A stretch of DNA of 64,000 nucleotides from Reichenbachiella ulvae (GCF_025833875.1 NZ_JAOYOD010000001.1:1240001-1304000); one strand, 5' to 3'. Positions 8,350 to 17,306 are shown, numbered from the stretch's first letter. Translations and numbers: made by a program. Notes: generated by a model from the sequence alone, not told the origin.

Positions 8350-9042
8350 TCAGACGGTCAATTCTTCAAGAAGACTGCCTTTGCGTATGGATTTGTTGTT
8401 AGTGAAGATGGTACGAACCTCCAATCTATAGGGTCCGGCTGCCAGGCCCTCTGGTACACCAAGGATCACATTGCTAGGCTTGTTGCGGAAATACTGGGTG
8501 GCACGGGTTTCGGTACCGTCAGCTGCTATAAAGAAGACACCCTGCTGCTGGTCGCTCGCGTCAAATTTGAGGCGGCTGCCTCTGAGCTCACCCACACCCC
8601 CTGCACTCAAAGTCTCATTGATGGTGTCAGAATTGAAGTCTCTGAAGGTTTTAGGGTTAGGCTGTGGAGCCTGGCCTTCTACTTTCACTGGTTTCAAGGT
8701 CTCAGCGATCGGATTGATTCGACCGCCAGCGGTTACATTCAGACGCAGGTAGTGACGAGATCGATCGAAGCTGTCTTGCTGATTGTCAAATACTCCCTGG
8801 ATCGAGGGTGAGATACGAAACAAATCTGTGTTGATGCTGTATCCCGCTTCGAGGGTCCTTTCTACTGCGCCATGAAACTCCTCCAGGACAGATAGCGCCT
8901 CTGCCTTGGTAACTGTACTACCTCTACCGATCATTTCGTCGATCAGGTCTTCGAGGCTCTTGGATTCTTGATTCTGAATGATCCCTATGAAGTCGTCGGC
9001 TTCAGTAAGGTGATTGGAGAACAAACTATACTGTATGCTCAT
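8350..9042 (-). CDS. HU-like DNA-binding protein with C-terminal DUF4469-type domain
   Basis: A 230-aa protein. The N-terminal part (about 1-125) matches the HU/IHF-like domain of Bacteroidota in order and spacing: NHLTEADDFIGIIQNQESKSLEDLIDEMIGRGSTVTKAEALSVL..., then RHYLRLNVTAGGRI. The C-terminal part (about 130-230) looks like the DUF4469 immunoglobulin-like domain (RGSRLKFDASDQQQGVFFI...YRLEVRT). These proteins are thought to bind DNA as nucleoid-type factors. There is no signal peptide. The 23-bp periodic palindrome array lies directly downstream of its stop codon and could be a binding site or a 3' RNA structure; that link is inference. Confidence 0.85.
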   Translation of the reverse strand: MSIQYSLFSNHLTEADDFIGIIQNQESKSLEDLIDEMIGRGSTVTKAEALSVLEEFHGAVERTLEAGYSINTDLFRISPSIQGVFDNQQDSFDRSRHYLRLNVTAGGRINPIAETLKPVKVEGQAPQPNPKTFRDFNSDTINETLSAGGVGELRGSRLKFDASDQQQGVFFIAADGTETRATQYFRNKPSNVILGVPEGLAAGPYRLEVRTIFTNNKSIRKGSLLEELTV

Positions 9043-9298
9043 ATTATTTGTGTATTAAAAGTTAAAAAATCGATTCGATTTTTCTCTGGCTGCTGTGTGT
9101 CGGTAGAGGGCTTTTATTTGCATTACATGCCTATAAATACCCCGTGCTGAAGCAGCTAAGGCGGTGAGCGGGAGGGAAGGGCCGCTAGACAAAAGCCCGA
9201 TGATGGGTCGATGTGTTGTTGAAAAGAGTGAAACTCCGACAGGATGCCGAAGACGGTTGGTTCATGCATAGCTGGTTAATTCGTTTGGTTAGTCTTAC

Positions 9299-9568
9299 AT
9301 GATTCAGGGAGCCTTCCAAAGCTTCCGTCATGAGCATCATTTTAAGACCACAGTAGCTGGCACAGTAATGACCGATCATTTCGACTACACTTCGCCTCTG
9401 GACCTGCTCGGACGACTGGCGGACGTCCTCTTTCTCCAACGCTACATGACACGCCTACTCACCCAGCGCAATCAAGTGATTAAGGAAGTGGCTGAAGAGG
9501 GGAGAGAAAATACCAAGAAATGGGGATGGTTTGAGATTCAGAATTGTAGGAGTTTGCAAAAATATTAA
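9299..9568 (+). pseudogene. 3' fragment of a SRPBCC-family protein gene
   Basis: An 89-aa frame whose sequence (GAFQSFRHEHHF..., VMTDHFDYTSPLDLLGRLAD, RYMTRLLTQRNQVIKEVAE) is the C-terminal half of a well-known SRPBCC/polyketide-cyclase family of about 150-165 aa. The N-terminal half is missing: the same frame has a TAG at 9290, and the upstream 130 bp encode nothing resembling the missing part. The last ~18 residues have also diverged from the family. It is most likely a remnant left by a rearrangement at the left border of the 9.66-17.3 kb operon. Confidence 0.65.
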
Positions 9569-9657
9569 TGACTAGTTATTTACCTTCTGAATAGCACTAT
9601 CTCATTTTATGATATACAATATTTTCTATCTATTTTGGCACCTCATCAAATAAAAGT

Positions 9658-9855
9658 ATGATGAATCGGATAAAAGAAGTGTTATTTGAAAAAGCTGTTA
9701 CTCAAACCTGGCTAGCTGAGAAGCTAAATAAGAGTTACAATATGGTAAACTCATATGTTCAAAATAGAAGGCAACCGAGTCTAGAAGATTTGCATAAAAT
9801 TGCAAATATCTTGGATATTGATGTACGGGAACTTATAACTCCAAATAATATCTAG
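9658..9855 (+). CDS. XRE-family helix-turn-helix regulator
   Basis: A 65-aa single-domain HTH_3 protein (KAVTQTWLAEKLNKSYNMVNSYVQNRRQPSLEDLHKIANIL). The recognition helix is KSYNMVNSYVQ. Size and position, 2 bp before a DNA methyltransferase, match controller (C) proteins of restriction-modification systems, which time expression of the nuclease relative to the methylase. It is probably the first gene of the six-gene operon and likely regulates it. The upstream 90 bp are AT-rich and should hold the promoter and operator; no clear dyad was identified by eye. Confidence 0.85.
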   Translation: MMNRIKEVLFEKAVTQTWLAEKLNKSYNMVNSYVQNRRQPSLEDLHKIANILDIDVRELITPNNI

Positions 9856-9857
9856 CC

Positions 9858-10850
9858 GTGAGTATAGTTTATTCAACGCAGCTAGGTAGAATGGTCAAAG
9901 GTGATGCCGTAAAGCTTCTTCAAAGTGAGGAAGTTGTTGAAAATCTGGAAGGAAAGGTAGATTTAATAATAACCTCTCCACCGTTTCCGCTCAATAACAA
10001 AAAGAAGTACGGTAATAAAATAGGAGAAGATTATCGCAATTGGTTTATTGGGCTTGCACCCGTCTTTTCCAAGTTACTATCAGAGAAGGGGTCACTTGTT
10101 ATAGAAATAGGTAATTCTTGGGAACCAGAAAGACCTGTACAATCTCTGCTCCATCTTGAATGCTTATTAGGACTTGTAAATCATCCAACATCAGAATTAA
10201 GATTGATTCAAGAGTTTATATGCTATAACCCGTCAAAACTGCCCTCCCCAGCACAGTGGGTTACGGTCAACAGACTAAGAACTGTAGATAGCTACACCCA
10301 TGTTTGGTGGATTGCAAAATCTGATTTTCCAAAAGCCGATAACAGTAAGGTACTTAGACCTTATAGTAAGAGCATGAAGAAGTTGTTGGAAAAGCAAGAA
10401 TACAACTCGGGAAAAAGACCATCTGAACACGTCATTAGTGGAGATGGATTTTTGAAAGATCATGGAGGTAGCATTTCTCATAATTTTTTCGAATTGGAAT
10501 CATTGGATGAAAAAAGAGATGTACGTTTACCTCATAACGTATTGAGTTATTCCAATACAAATTCCAATGACTATTTTCTCAAGAAATGCCGTGAGAAAAA
10601 TATCACACCGCATCCAGCAAGAATGAATAAGGGTTTAATTGAATTTTTTATTGAGTTTTTAACCGATAAAGGAGATTTGGTACTTGATCCGTTCGGGGGA
10701 AGTAATACTACTGGTTATTGCGCAGAATTAAGTTCAAGAAAATGGATTTCATTTGAAATTGATGATAGCTATATAAAACAGTCTAAAATCAGATTCCAAG
10801 ACCCTAAAATCTCACCACCTAAAAAGGTTCACCGTAATGACAGTAAATGA
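9858..10850 (+). CDS. Beta-class DNA methyltransferase (probably N4-cytosine)
   Basis: A 330-aa site-specific DNA methyltransferase. Catalytic motif IV reads TSPPFPL (residues 39-45), and the SAM-binding motif I, DPFGGSNTTG, comes near the C-terminus (277-286). This order defines the beta class, and a S/T-PP-F/Y motif usually means N4-cytosine (sometimes N6-adenine) methylation. The target recognition region would be about 90-230. The start is GTG 9858, two bases after the XRE gene stop. It overlaps the HerA gene by 14 bp. No classical type II restriction endonuclease is adjacent; the partner is presumably the HerA-NurA-HNH machinery downstream, with methylation marking self DNA (inference). 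Confidence 0.9.
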   Translation: MSIVYSTQLGRMVKGDAVKLLQSEEVVENLEGKVDLIITSPPFPLNNKKKYGNKIGEDYRNWFIGLAPVFSKLLSEKGSLVIEIGNSWEPERPVQSLLHLECLLGLVNHPTSELRLIQEFICYNPSKLPSPAQWVTVNRLRTVDSYTHVWWIAKSDFPKADNSKVLRPYSKSMKKLLEKQEYNSGKRPSEHVISGDGFLKDHGGSISHNFFELESLDEKRDVRLPHNVLSYSNTNSNDYFLKKCREKNITPHPARMNKGLIEFFIEFLTDKGDLVLDPFGGSNTTGYCAELSSRKWISFEIDDSYIKQSKIRFQDPKISPPKKVHRNDSK

Positions 10851-12840
10851 AGAAATAAAAAGAATAGCATCCGTTGACCCTTTAAAAGAGGGTAGAAAGT
10901 CTGAACTGTTCGTTGGCCATCCCTTTCAGTTGGATTATAACAAAGCAAGTGTATTGGTATGCGATGATGATAAACAAAAGGTGAATGGAATAGCTCAGGG
11001 CACATTCTTGTTGGCATTTTATGATAATGAAGATGAAGTGGAAGAAGCAATTTTATTGAGAGCTTTGAACCCAGCGAGACTTCCTACTGATAGTGCGGTT
11101 GTAGGTTCAATGATTGAGTATTATAAAGACAACCTGCCAACATCAGGCAAGAATTCGAAACTCGATGATTTTACAAGATATGAGTTTAGCTTCTCAGGTT
11201 TAGAATGTAGAGTGCTAGGAACATTTTATAGATCTGGAGAAAAAGCGATTGAATTTGGGGCTGACTTAGAAAATTTCTATTCTGCACACCATTATAGTGT
11301 TTATAAAGTAAACAATGATGTCTTAGGATACATAGTAAATCAACGTGATTCCCCAGATATTGTACCAGGCAATGAAAATGAATTTCCTCTAGGATCAGTA
11401 AGATACAGTTCAAGCTTAAGATTTCAGAATAAATCAGAACAGGCTAAGGTTTATCTTAATCCAGCAGACTTGATTGGTAAAAGAAGCGCCTTGTTTGGGA
11501 TGACAAGAACAGGAAAATCGAACACGGTAAAAAAGGTAATTCAAGCGACGACTGAAATTTCATCTAAAGCTCGATCCTCTCTTGGTGATAAATCCATCAA
11601 GACTGAAGAAAATTTGGAGTCATTTACTGAAAAAGGATCACCAAAATACATGGTCGGTCAAATAATCTTTGATGTCAATGGGGAATACGCAAATGCCAAT
11701 CTTCAGGACGAAGGGACAGCCATTTTTGAAATGTATGCCAGTGATGTAACCAGATATAGTGTGCTGGATAAACCTGGATTTACAGTAATGAAGGTGAATT
11801 TTTATAAGCAAATCCAAGCAGGATTCGAATTGATCAAAAGTTACCTTGCTGATGACTCAGCTGACTTTGTAAAAAGTCTTTTGGCTGTCAATCTGGAGAA
11901 GCCTAGTGATGATTTGGATGAAAGTGCTAAATGTAGGTGGGAAAGAAAAATAGCCGCTTATTTATGTTGCTTAAAGAAAGCAAATTTCCCGTTACCTAGT
12001 GATATGAAAACTCTTAAATTCTCAGGTAATGCTGATTTGAATAATCTAGTTAAACCTGACGGTAGCCTGGACCCTAAAAGAGGTATTTCTTTTGATCAGG
12101 CTATTAATTGGTTTGAAACAATCTGGGATAATTATGGCAATGATTTCTTTAAGAATTATCGAGCTAAAAGGGATAAAGAGTGGGCTGATGAAGACTTACA
12201 AGCTATATTAGTTTTCCTTACGAGAAAGAGAAAACCAGGTAAATCAGTAGATAATAATGGTTATTTGAGATTAAGAGGTATTATCGAACAACATACTCCG
12301 ACAGGTGATGAAGCTTTTACATCAGATATAGTAAAGCTTCTACGACAAGGGAAGATTGTGATTGTAGATATTTCTCAAGGTAATCCTGGCATACAAAAAA
12401 TGTATTCTGAAATGCTATGTAAGAGCATTTTTAATGATTCAATGAACCGGTTTATAGCCAATTCACCTAATAATTTCATCCAATTTTATTTCGAAGAAGC
12501 TCATAACTTATTTCCCCAAAAAGAGGATAAAGATTTGAATAAGATATACAATAGAATAGCGAAAGAAGGAGCCAAACTTAATTTAGGAATGATGTACGCT
12601 ACCCAAGAAGTATCATCAATCAGTTCCAACATTCTTAAGAACACACAAAACTGGTTTATAGCACATCTCAATAACGAAGATGAAATCAGAGAATTGAGGA
12701 AATACTATGACTTTAGTGATTTTACGGACTCATTAATTCGATTCAGTGCGAAAAATGATAAGGGTTTTGTTAGAATGAAAACTTATTCAAATCCATTTGT
12801 GGTCCCTGTTCAGATTGACAAGTTCTCAACTTCACAATAA
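10837..12840 (+). CDS. HerA-like ATPase (FtsK-HerA superfamily, DUF87-type)
   Basis: A 667-aa hexameric-type DNA translocase. The Walker A loop is GMTRTGKS (221-228) after the HAS-barrel-like N-terminus (ADLIGKRSALF). The Walker B motif is FYFEEAHN (550-557), and a downstream QEVSSIS (about 589-595) with NWFIAHLNNEDE matches the HerA C-terminal sensor region. HerA works with NurA to resect DNA ends in archaea, and bacterial HerA-nuclease pairs act in phage defence. A long insertion (about 255-480) between the Walker motifs is larger than in archaeal HerA. It overlaps the methyltransferase by 14 bp and is followed 13 bp later by the nurA-like gene. Confidence 0.92.
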   Translation: MTVNEEIKRIASVDPLKEGRKSELFVGHPFQLDYNKASVLVCDDDKQKVNGIAQGTFLLAFYDNEDEVEEAILLRALNPARLPTDSAVVGSMIEYYKDNLPTSGKNSKLDDFTRYEFSFSGLECRVLGTFYRSGEKAIEFGADLENFYSAHHYSVYKVNNDVLGYIVNQRDSPDIVPGNENEFPLGSVRYSSSLRFQNKSEQAKVYLNPADLIGKRSALFGMTRTGKSNTVKKVIQATTEISSKARSSLGDKSIKTEENLESFTEKGSPKYMVGQIIFDVNGEYANANLQDEGTAIFEMYASDVTRYSVLDKPGFTVMKVNFYKQIQAGFELIKSYLADDSADFVKSLLAVNLEKPSDDLDESAKCRWERKIAAYLCCLKKANFPLPSDMKTLKFSGNADLNNLVKPDGSLDPKRGISFDQAINWFETIWDNYGNDFFKNYRAKRDKEWADEDLQAILVFLTRKRKPGKSVDNNGYLRLRGIIEQHTPTGDEAFTSDIVKLLRQGKIVIVDISQGNPGIQKMYSEMLCKSIFNDSMNRFIANSPNNFIQFYFEEAHNLFPQKEDKDLNKIYNRIAKEGAKLNLGMMYATQEVSSISSNILKNTQNWFIAHLNNEDEIRELRKYYDFSDFTDSLIRFSAKNDKGFVRMKTYSNPFVVPVQIDKFSTSQ

Positions 12841-12853
12841 CCTAAAAATAAGG

Positions 12854-14191
12854 ATGTCATATTCAAGTAGATATGGGAAAAGACCTCAAGAGTTGGCAAG
12901 TATGTCATCTCATTCAAATATTATTAATGATTCTGACGTTCGAGAATTCCTTGAAAATTGTGAATATCCAAAAGGAAAAGAAGAAATATCAATTAATGAT
13001 ACACTAATCATTGATGTTAACTTTCCGAATTCAAATCATGTAAAACACATAATTGCTGTCGATGGCGGTTATTCGACAGTCCCGGTAAAAAAGACTTTTC
13101 CTTCCTCGCTACTCACATTTTTTCAATTCGGAACGCTGTTACTAAGTACAAATGACCTTGATCATATTTCTGAGCAACCTTTTATTTCTAGGGAAGCAAT
13201 GACGAAGCTGAAGGATTTGGAAAGAGATAAGCTGGTTTTGCCCACTAAAAATGTTGCATATAATAAGTCTAACTCATTAGTCGAATCTGTAAGGCAGAGC
13301 ATCTACCGCTTTTTTCAAAGAAAGGATGACGGAACGACTCTTTTAGAAACATTGCATTGGTTCTTATATGAAGAGTATAATCAACCAATTGATTCGTATC
13401 AGTTAGCTAGTTGTCCTCATTGCCACGAAACTAGAATAGACCTCTATAGAACAAAATTCCATCCGGACTTTTCTCAAGATTGCGAGAATTGTGGAAGGTC
13501 AATATTGATTACCGATATTTTTCGATTCCATGAAGTAGTGGACAATGAAACAGGTGCTGGAGGTATTTTGGGTTATTTGACCAATCTCATTGAGCATTTC
13601 AACTTAATACATCAAATAAAAAATGTAAGGGCCTCAAAGCCAGAACTTCTCCAATCATTCATGTTCATAAAAGACGGTCCTTTGGCTTTCTTTGGTCAAA
13701 CTGCTGGTTTACATAAGCCCATGAGAAGACTCTGCAACTTCTTGTTTCAAACTAATAATTTGTTTTTTGCAGGGCTTGAAAAATCAGGAGCATTCGTAGA
13801 GCATGCAGATGAAATAAAGGATTTGATAAAACCAGGCCAGGCCTTAATTCTTGACAATAAGCATATATATCAAAACATTCTTCCAGGTGATCCTGATACA
13901 CCGGATCCATATGGAAGTACATCTTACTATAGTTCCAAACTGATTTTCAAATCAAGAGATGAACGTATGCATGTTGTTACGTTACCTGTTGATAGTGAAT
14001 CAATTGTACTTAATCCGCAACGAAAAGATTTCAACAATCTTGATATGATTCTGTGGAATATCGAAAAACTTAGATGTGACATGTATGATAATGCCATAAT
14101 ACCTGTTGCCCTTGCCAATAAGCTGATATCATTATCTAATCACCCAAGTTCTGTTATTCTTGAAAAGTTTGCCACAAAGACCGTAAAATGA
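12854..14191 (+). CDS. NurA-domain nuclease with zinc ribbon
   Basis: A 445-aa NurA-family nuclease. The signature near the N-terminus, HIIAVDGGYSTVPV, holds the metal-binding Asp70. A four-cysteine zinc ribbon is inserted at C187-x2-C190 and C210-x2-C213 (CPHCHETRID...CENCG). A later acidic/His segment (GQALILDNKHIYQNIL) is likely the second part of the active site. ATG 12854 is preferred over the frame-opening 12797 because AAGG lies just upstream and the earlier start would overlap herA. It overlaps the next gene by 4 bp. NurA has 5'-3' exonuclease and endonuclease activity when driven by HerA. Confidence 0.85.
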   Translation: MSYSSRYGKRPQELASMSSHSNIINDSDVREFLENCEYPKGKEEISINDTLIIDVNFPNSNHVKHIIAVDGGYSTVPVKKTFPSSLLTFFQFGTLLLSTNDLDHISEQPFISREAMTKLKDLERDKLVLPTKNVAYNKSNSLVESVRQSIYRFFQRKDDGTTLLETLHWFLYEEYNQPIDSYQLASCPHCHETRIDLYRTKFHPDFSQDCENCGRSILITDIFRFHEVVDNETGAGGILGYLTNLIEHFNLIHQIKNVRASKPELLQSFMFIKDGPLAFFGQTAGLHKPMRRLCNFLFQTNNLFFAGLEKSGAFVEHADEIKDLIKPGQALILDNKHIYQNILPGDPDTPDPYGSTSYYSSKLIFKSRDERMHVVTLPVDSESIVLNPQRKDFNNLDMILWNIEKLRCDMYDNAIIPVALANKLISLSNHPSSVILEKFATKTVK

Positions 14192-16425
14192 TTTTCGTTG
14201 ATAGAAATATTGTCAGTATTCCAGAGGTGTTTTCCACTAAAGAAATGGAAATTGCTAATGATAGATTAAAAGAATTTTACAATCAACCAAGTAAATCCAG
14301 AAGTCAAAAGCGATACTCAAGGCCTTTTGAATTTGATCTTAGAGAACCCATTAAAATTTCATTGCACAGTTTATTTAGAAGCAAATGTGCATACTGTGAA
14401 TCAATTGTTAAGAAAGGATCAAAAACAGAATATGATCACTTTAGACCAAAATTTGGTGCAAGAGGTGACGAGAAGGAGTTTTCTCAAGATCATTATTGGT
14501 GGTTAACCTACAATTGGAACAATTTCTATTTGGCGTGCTCAGAATGTAATCGATATAAGGCAACTTGGTTTCCGGTAGTTGGTAAAAGGGCGAAACCTGA
14601 AAGCAATTATGAAGATATCCTCAAAAAGGAGAAACCTTTATTTATAGATCCCTGTAAGGATATGCCATCTGACCATTTCAGTTTTAATAATTCTGGAGAA
14701 ATTGAATATTTATCTGAAAGAGGAAAAGTAACAATCGAATTGCTTAATCTAAACAGAAGTAAGCTTGTAGGGCTCAGGAAAAATGAAATTCAAAATACTT
14801 TCGGAGAATGGGAAGAACTGTCAAAGCTTTGGCGAAAGAAAGAAAACAATTGGTCTAGAATTAATGAAATAGTAGCAGCGTGGCGCGAAATAATTTCTGA
14901 GAAAAGTAGTCGACCATATGTCGCAGCTACAAAGACACTAATCCTTGATAGAATTCAAACCATTTCAGAAATTGAGGAACATATTTTAGACAAGACTTCT
15001 CAAAGTGACCTTCAAAAAATCAAAACTAAAGATCCGATTAAGAAAAAGGTTGTTCCCAAACCCAAAACAACCCCAAAAGAGAATGTAGTAAAAATACCCA
15101 CAAAGACTTCTGATTTATCAATCTCAGCACACACGCCAACTATTAAAACCAATCAAGTTTTTCTGGAGAGACTTGAATTGAAAAACTACAAGTGTTTTGA
15201 TTATATAAACCTCAATTTATCGCAAACAAGGCTAGATAATAGTGAAAGTGGTGAACCCTGGCATTTGATTCTTGGTGAAAATGGTGTAGGTAAAAGCTCA
15301 ATACTTAAAGCAATTAGTATTGCATTACTTAATAAATCATCTATAGCAAAGCTGTCACATGAGATCAATTCAAAAAAATTACTTAAGAATGGAAAACAAT
15401 CAGGTCACATTAAGCTGACATATAATCAAGGTCAAGAAGTCATTGTCAATTTTTCCAAGAAGGATAACTCAATCAAAACAAGTGTTGAAGAACCCCTAAC
15501 AAACATAATTGCATATGGCTCAGTAAGATTATTACCAAAGGGTGATATAAGATCTGAGCAAAGTGAATTTAACAATATCAGAGTTGGTAACCTCTTTGAT
15601 TATTCTATCGCTCTTAGAGATGCCAATGAATGGTTGTTATCAAGAAGTCGAGGTGAATTTGATAGAGAAGCAACCACTCTGAAGGAGTTAATGCTTCTTA
15701 ATGAAAATTGTGTCCTAAGAAGAATTAATAAAGAGATACAGGTTACTTTCCCTGACCAAAAACCCATTTCTATTGATGAGTTGAGTGATGGATATAAAAT
15801 GGTTTACGCTATGGCCGTTGATATCATGTCAAGCCTTTCATCAGAGAATATTAATTATAACCTGGCACATGGAATTGTACTAATTGATGAGATAGGAACG
15901 CACCTTCATCCCAGATGGAAAATGCAAGTTGTTGAAAGGCTGAGGAGCTCATTTCCAAATCTTCAATTCATTGTTTCAACCCATGAACCACTCTGTTTAC
16001 GGGGCTTGGGGCCAGGTGAAGTTATAGTTCTGGCAAAAAATGATGCTAATGAAATTATTGCAATAGATGATTTGCCTGATCCAAGCGAGCTTAGAATTGA
16101 TCAAATACTAACCTCAGAGTTCTTTGGATTGAAAAGCACATTTGACCCTAAAACCGAACAAATCTTCGAAGAATACTATGGACTATTAGCGAAAGATGAA
16201 GAGGAGAGGGACTTGAAAGAAAAGACGCGACTTGTTGAGTTGAGTCAGCTTATTCCTCGTATCAAGCACCTTGGAGACAATATTCGTGAGAATTTAGTAT
16301 ACCATGTTATTGATGAATTGTTAGCAAGAAAAGTCAAGGATGAAGGAATGAAGATGGAGGATTTAAAAAAAGAGGCTGTTGAAAGAGTGATTTCAATTTG
16401 GGAAAAAATCGAGCAGGAGGGATGA
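14188..16425 (+). CDS. PtuB-PtuA fusion: HNH endonuclease joined to ABC/RecF-like ATPase
   Basis: A 745-aa two-domain protein. Residues 1-290 are a PtuB-like HNH domain (TIGR02646 type) with zinc Cys67/Cys70 (CAYC) and Cys117/Cys120 (CSEC), and the catalytic D83-H84 in EYDHFRPK. A Lys/Pro-rich linker (about 285-330) joins it to an ABC-type ATPase with Walker A GENGVGKS (363-370), signature LSDGYK (around 533), Walker B IVLIDE (563-568) and switch His599 in VSTHEP. In Septu systems, and in retron Ec78-like systems, PtuA (ATPase) and PtuB (HNH) are separate proteins; here they are fused, with HNH first. The gene overlaps nurA by 4 bp and the next HNH gene by 4 bp. Confidence 0.9.
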   Translation: MIFVDRNIVSIPEVFSTKEMEIANDRLKEFYNQPSKSRSQKRYSRPFEFDLREPIKISLHSLFRSKCAYCESIVKKGSKTEYDHFRPKFGARGDEKEFSQDHYWWLTYNWNNFYLACSECNRYKATWFPVVGKRAKPESNYEDILKKEKPLFIDPCKDMPSDHFSFNNSGEIEYLSERGKVTIELLNLNRSKLVGLRKNEIQNTFGEWEELSKLWRKKENNWSRINEIVAAWREIISEKSSRPYVAATKTLILDRIQTISEIEEHILDKTSQSDLQKIKTKDPIKKKVVPKPKTTPKENVVKIPTKTSDLSISAHTPTIKTNQVFLERLELKNYKCFDYINLNLSQTRLDNSESGEPWHLILGENGVGKSSILKAISIALLNKSSIAKLSHEINSKKLLKNGKQSGHIKLTYNQGQEVIVNFSKKDNSIKTSVEEPLTNIIAYGSVRLLPKGDIRSEQSEFNNIRVGNLFDYSIALRDANEWLLSRSRGEFDREATTLKELMLLNENCVLRRINKEIQVTFPDQKPISIDELSDGYKMVYAMAVDIMSSLSSENINYNLAHGIVLIDEIGTHLHPRWKMQVVERLRSSFPNLQFIVSTHEPLCLRGLGPGEVIVLAKNDANEIIAIDDLPDPSELRIDQILTSEFFGLKSTFDPKTEQIFEEYYGLLAKDEEERDLKEKTRLVELSQLIPRIKHLGDNIRENLVYHVIDELLARKVKDEGMKMEDLKKEAVERVISIWEKIEQEG

Positions 16426-17306
16426 TAGAAATCGATAGGAATACTATACCAAAACCTAAGGTTCTTGATGGTACAAATTCGAAAGGCGGAAAGGAAACTG
16501 CTAAAGCTATAGCTTATTACTCAAATCCATTCAATACTAAGCCTTATAAGAAATTTTCAGTATACAGAGATAAAGAAGTTAAGGAAGCCCTTATTAAGCT
16601 TTTCAAAAAGAAATGTGCCTATTGCGAAAGTACTTTTCTTCATGTCTACTCTGGGGATATTGAACATTTTAGACCTAAAGGTGAAATTGATGAAGCAAAT
16701 CCGTCAAAACCTGGGTACTACTGGCTCGCAGCAGACTGGGATAATTTACTTCTATCGTGCAGGAATTGTAATCAAAAGCTTACTCATCAGATTCATGGTG
16801 AGGCCAATGCTAAAACAATGGGCAAAATGAATCAATTTCCTTTGATTGATCCACAAAAGTATGTCAGATCACATAGCAATCCAAATGGCATAAATAATGA
16901 AGAGTCATATAGATTGTTACTTAATCCTTGCGAGGAAAATCCTGAAATCCACCTTGAATATGACATCAATAGTGGTGTCATAAAACCTAAAAAAATAGAT
17001 GGTATTCCAAGCGAAAAAGGTAAAAAATCAATAGAAGTATATGTATTGCAAAGAGTTCCTTTGGTACAAGCAAGAGAAAAGGTGTTAATAGAAATTCTAG
17101 CACAAATCCAAAGAGTAAAAGAAGGTGTGAAAAATGTAAATGATAGTCTCACTAAAGAGACTGCAATGCAGATCTATTTCAACGATATTCTTAAAAGGGA
17201 ATTAACAATATTGAAGAAGTACATGAAGCCAACAGAACCGTATTCCGCTATGGCAAAACAAGTTATTGGTGAATTTATGAAAAGTAATTTCTCAGTAAAT
17301 GTGTAA
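16422..17306 (+). CDS. Second PtuB-like HNH endonuclease
   Basis: A 294-aa HNH protein of the PtuB/TIGR02646 type. Zinc cysteines C65/C68 (CAYC) and C113/C116 (CRNC) frame the catalytic EH in GDIEHFRPKG (E81-H82), followed by YYWLAADWDNLLLSC. ATG 16422 is chosen because AGGAGGG lies immediately upstream and the ATGA overlap with the preceding stop is typical of this operon; the frame also extends to a TTG at 16398. It is the last gene of the operon. It resembles the N-terminal domain of the upstream fusion protein, so the system carries two different HNH modules. Confidence 0.88.
   Translation: MIEIDRNTIPKPKVLDGTNSKGGKETAKAIAYYSNPFNTKPYKKFSVYRDKEVKEALIKLFKKKCAYCESTFLHVYSGDIEHFRPKGEIDEANPSKPGYYWLAADWDNLLLSCRNCNQKLTHQIHGEANAKTMGKMNQFPLIDPQKYVRSHSNPNGINNEESYRLLLNPCEENPEIHLEYDINSGVIKPKKIDGIPSEKGKKSIEVYVLQRVPLVQAREKVLIEILAQIQRVKEGVKNVNDSLTKETAMQIYFNDILKRELTILKKYMKPTEPYSAMAKQVIGEFMKSNFSVNV

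Noticed and set aside
9185..9439. Minus-strand open frame of 84 codons
   Set aside because: It lies antisense to the SRPBCC fragment, whose plus-strand translation matches a known family, so the minus frame is a shadow.
9658..17306. DISARM, BREX or classical type II restriction-modification system
   Set aside because: None of the DISARM (DrmA/B/C) or BREX (PglZ, BrxC) signature proteins and no type II endonuclease are present; the genes are HerA, NurA and PtuA/PtuB-like instead.
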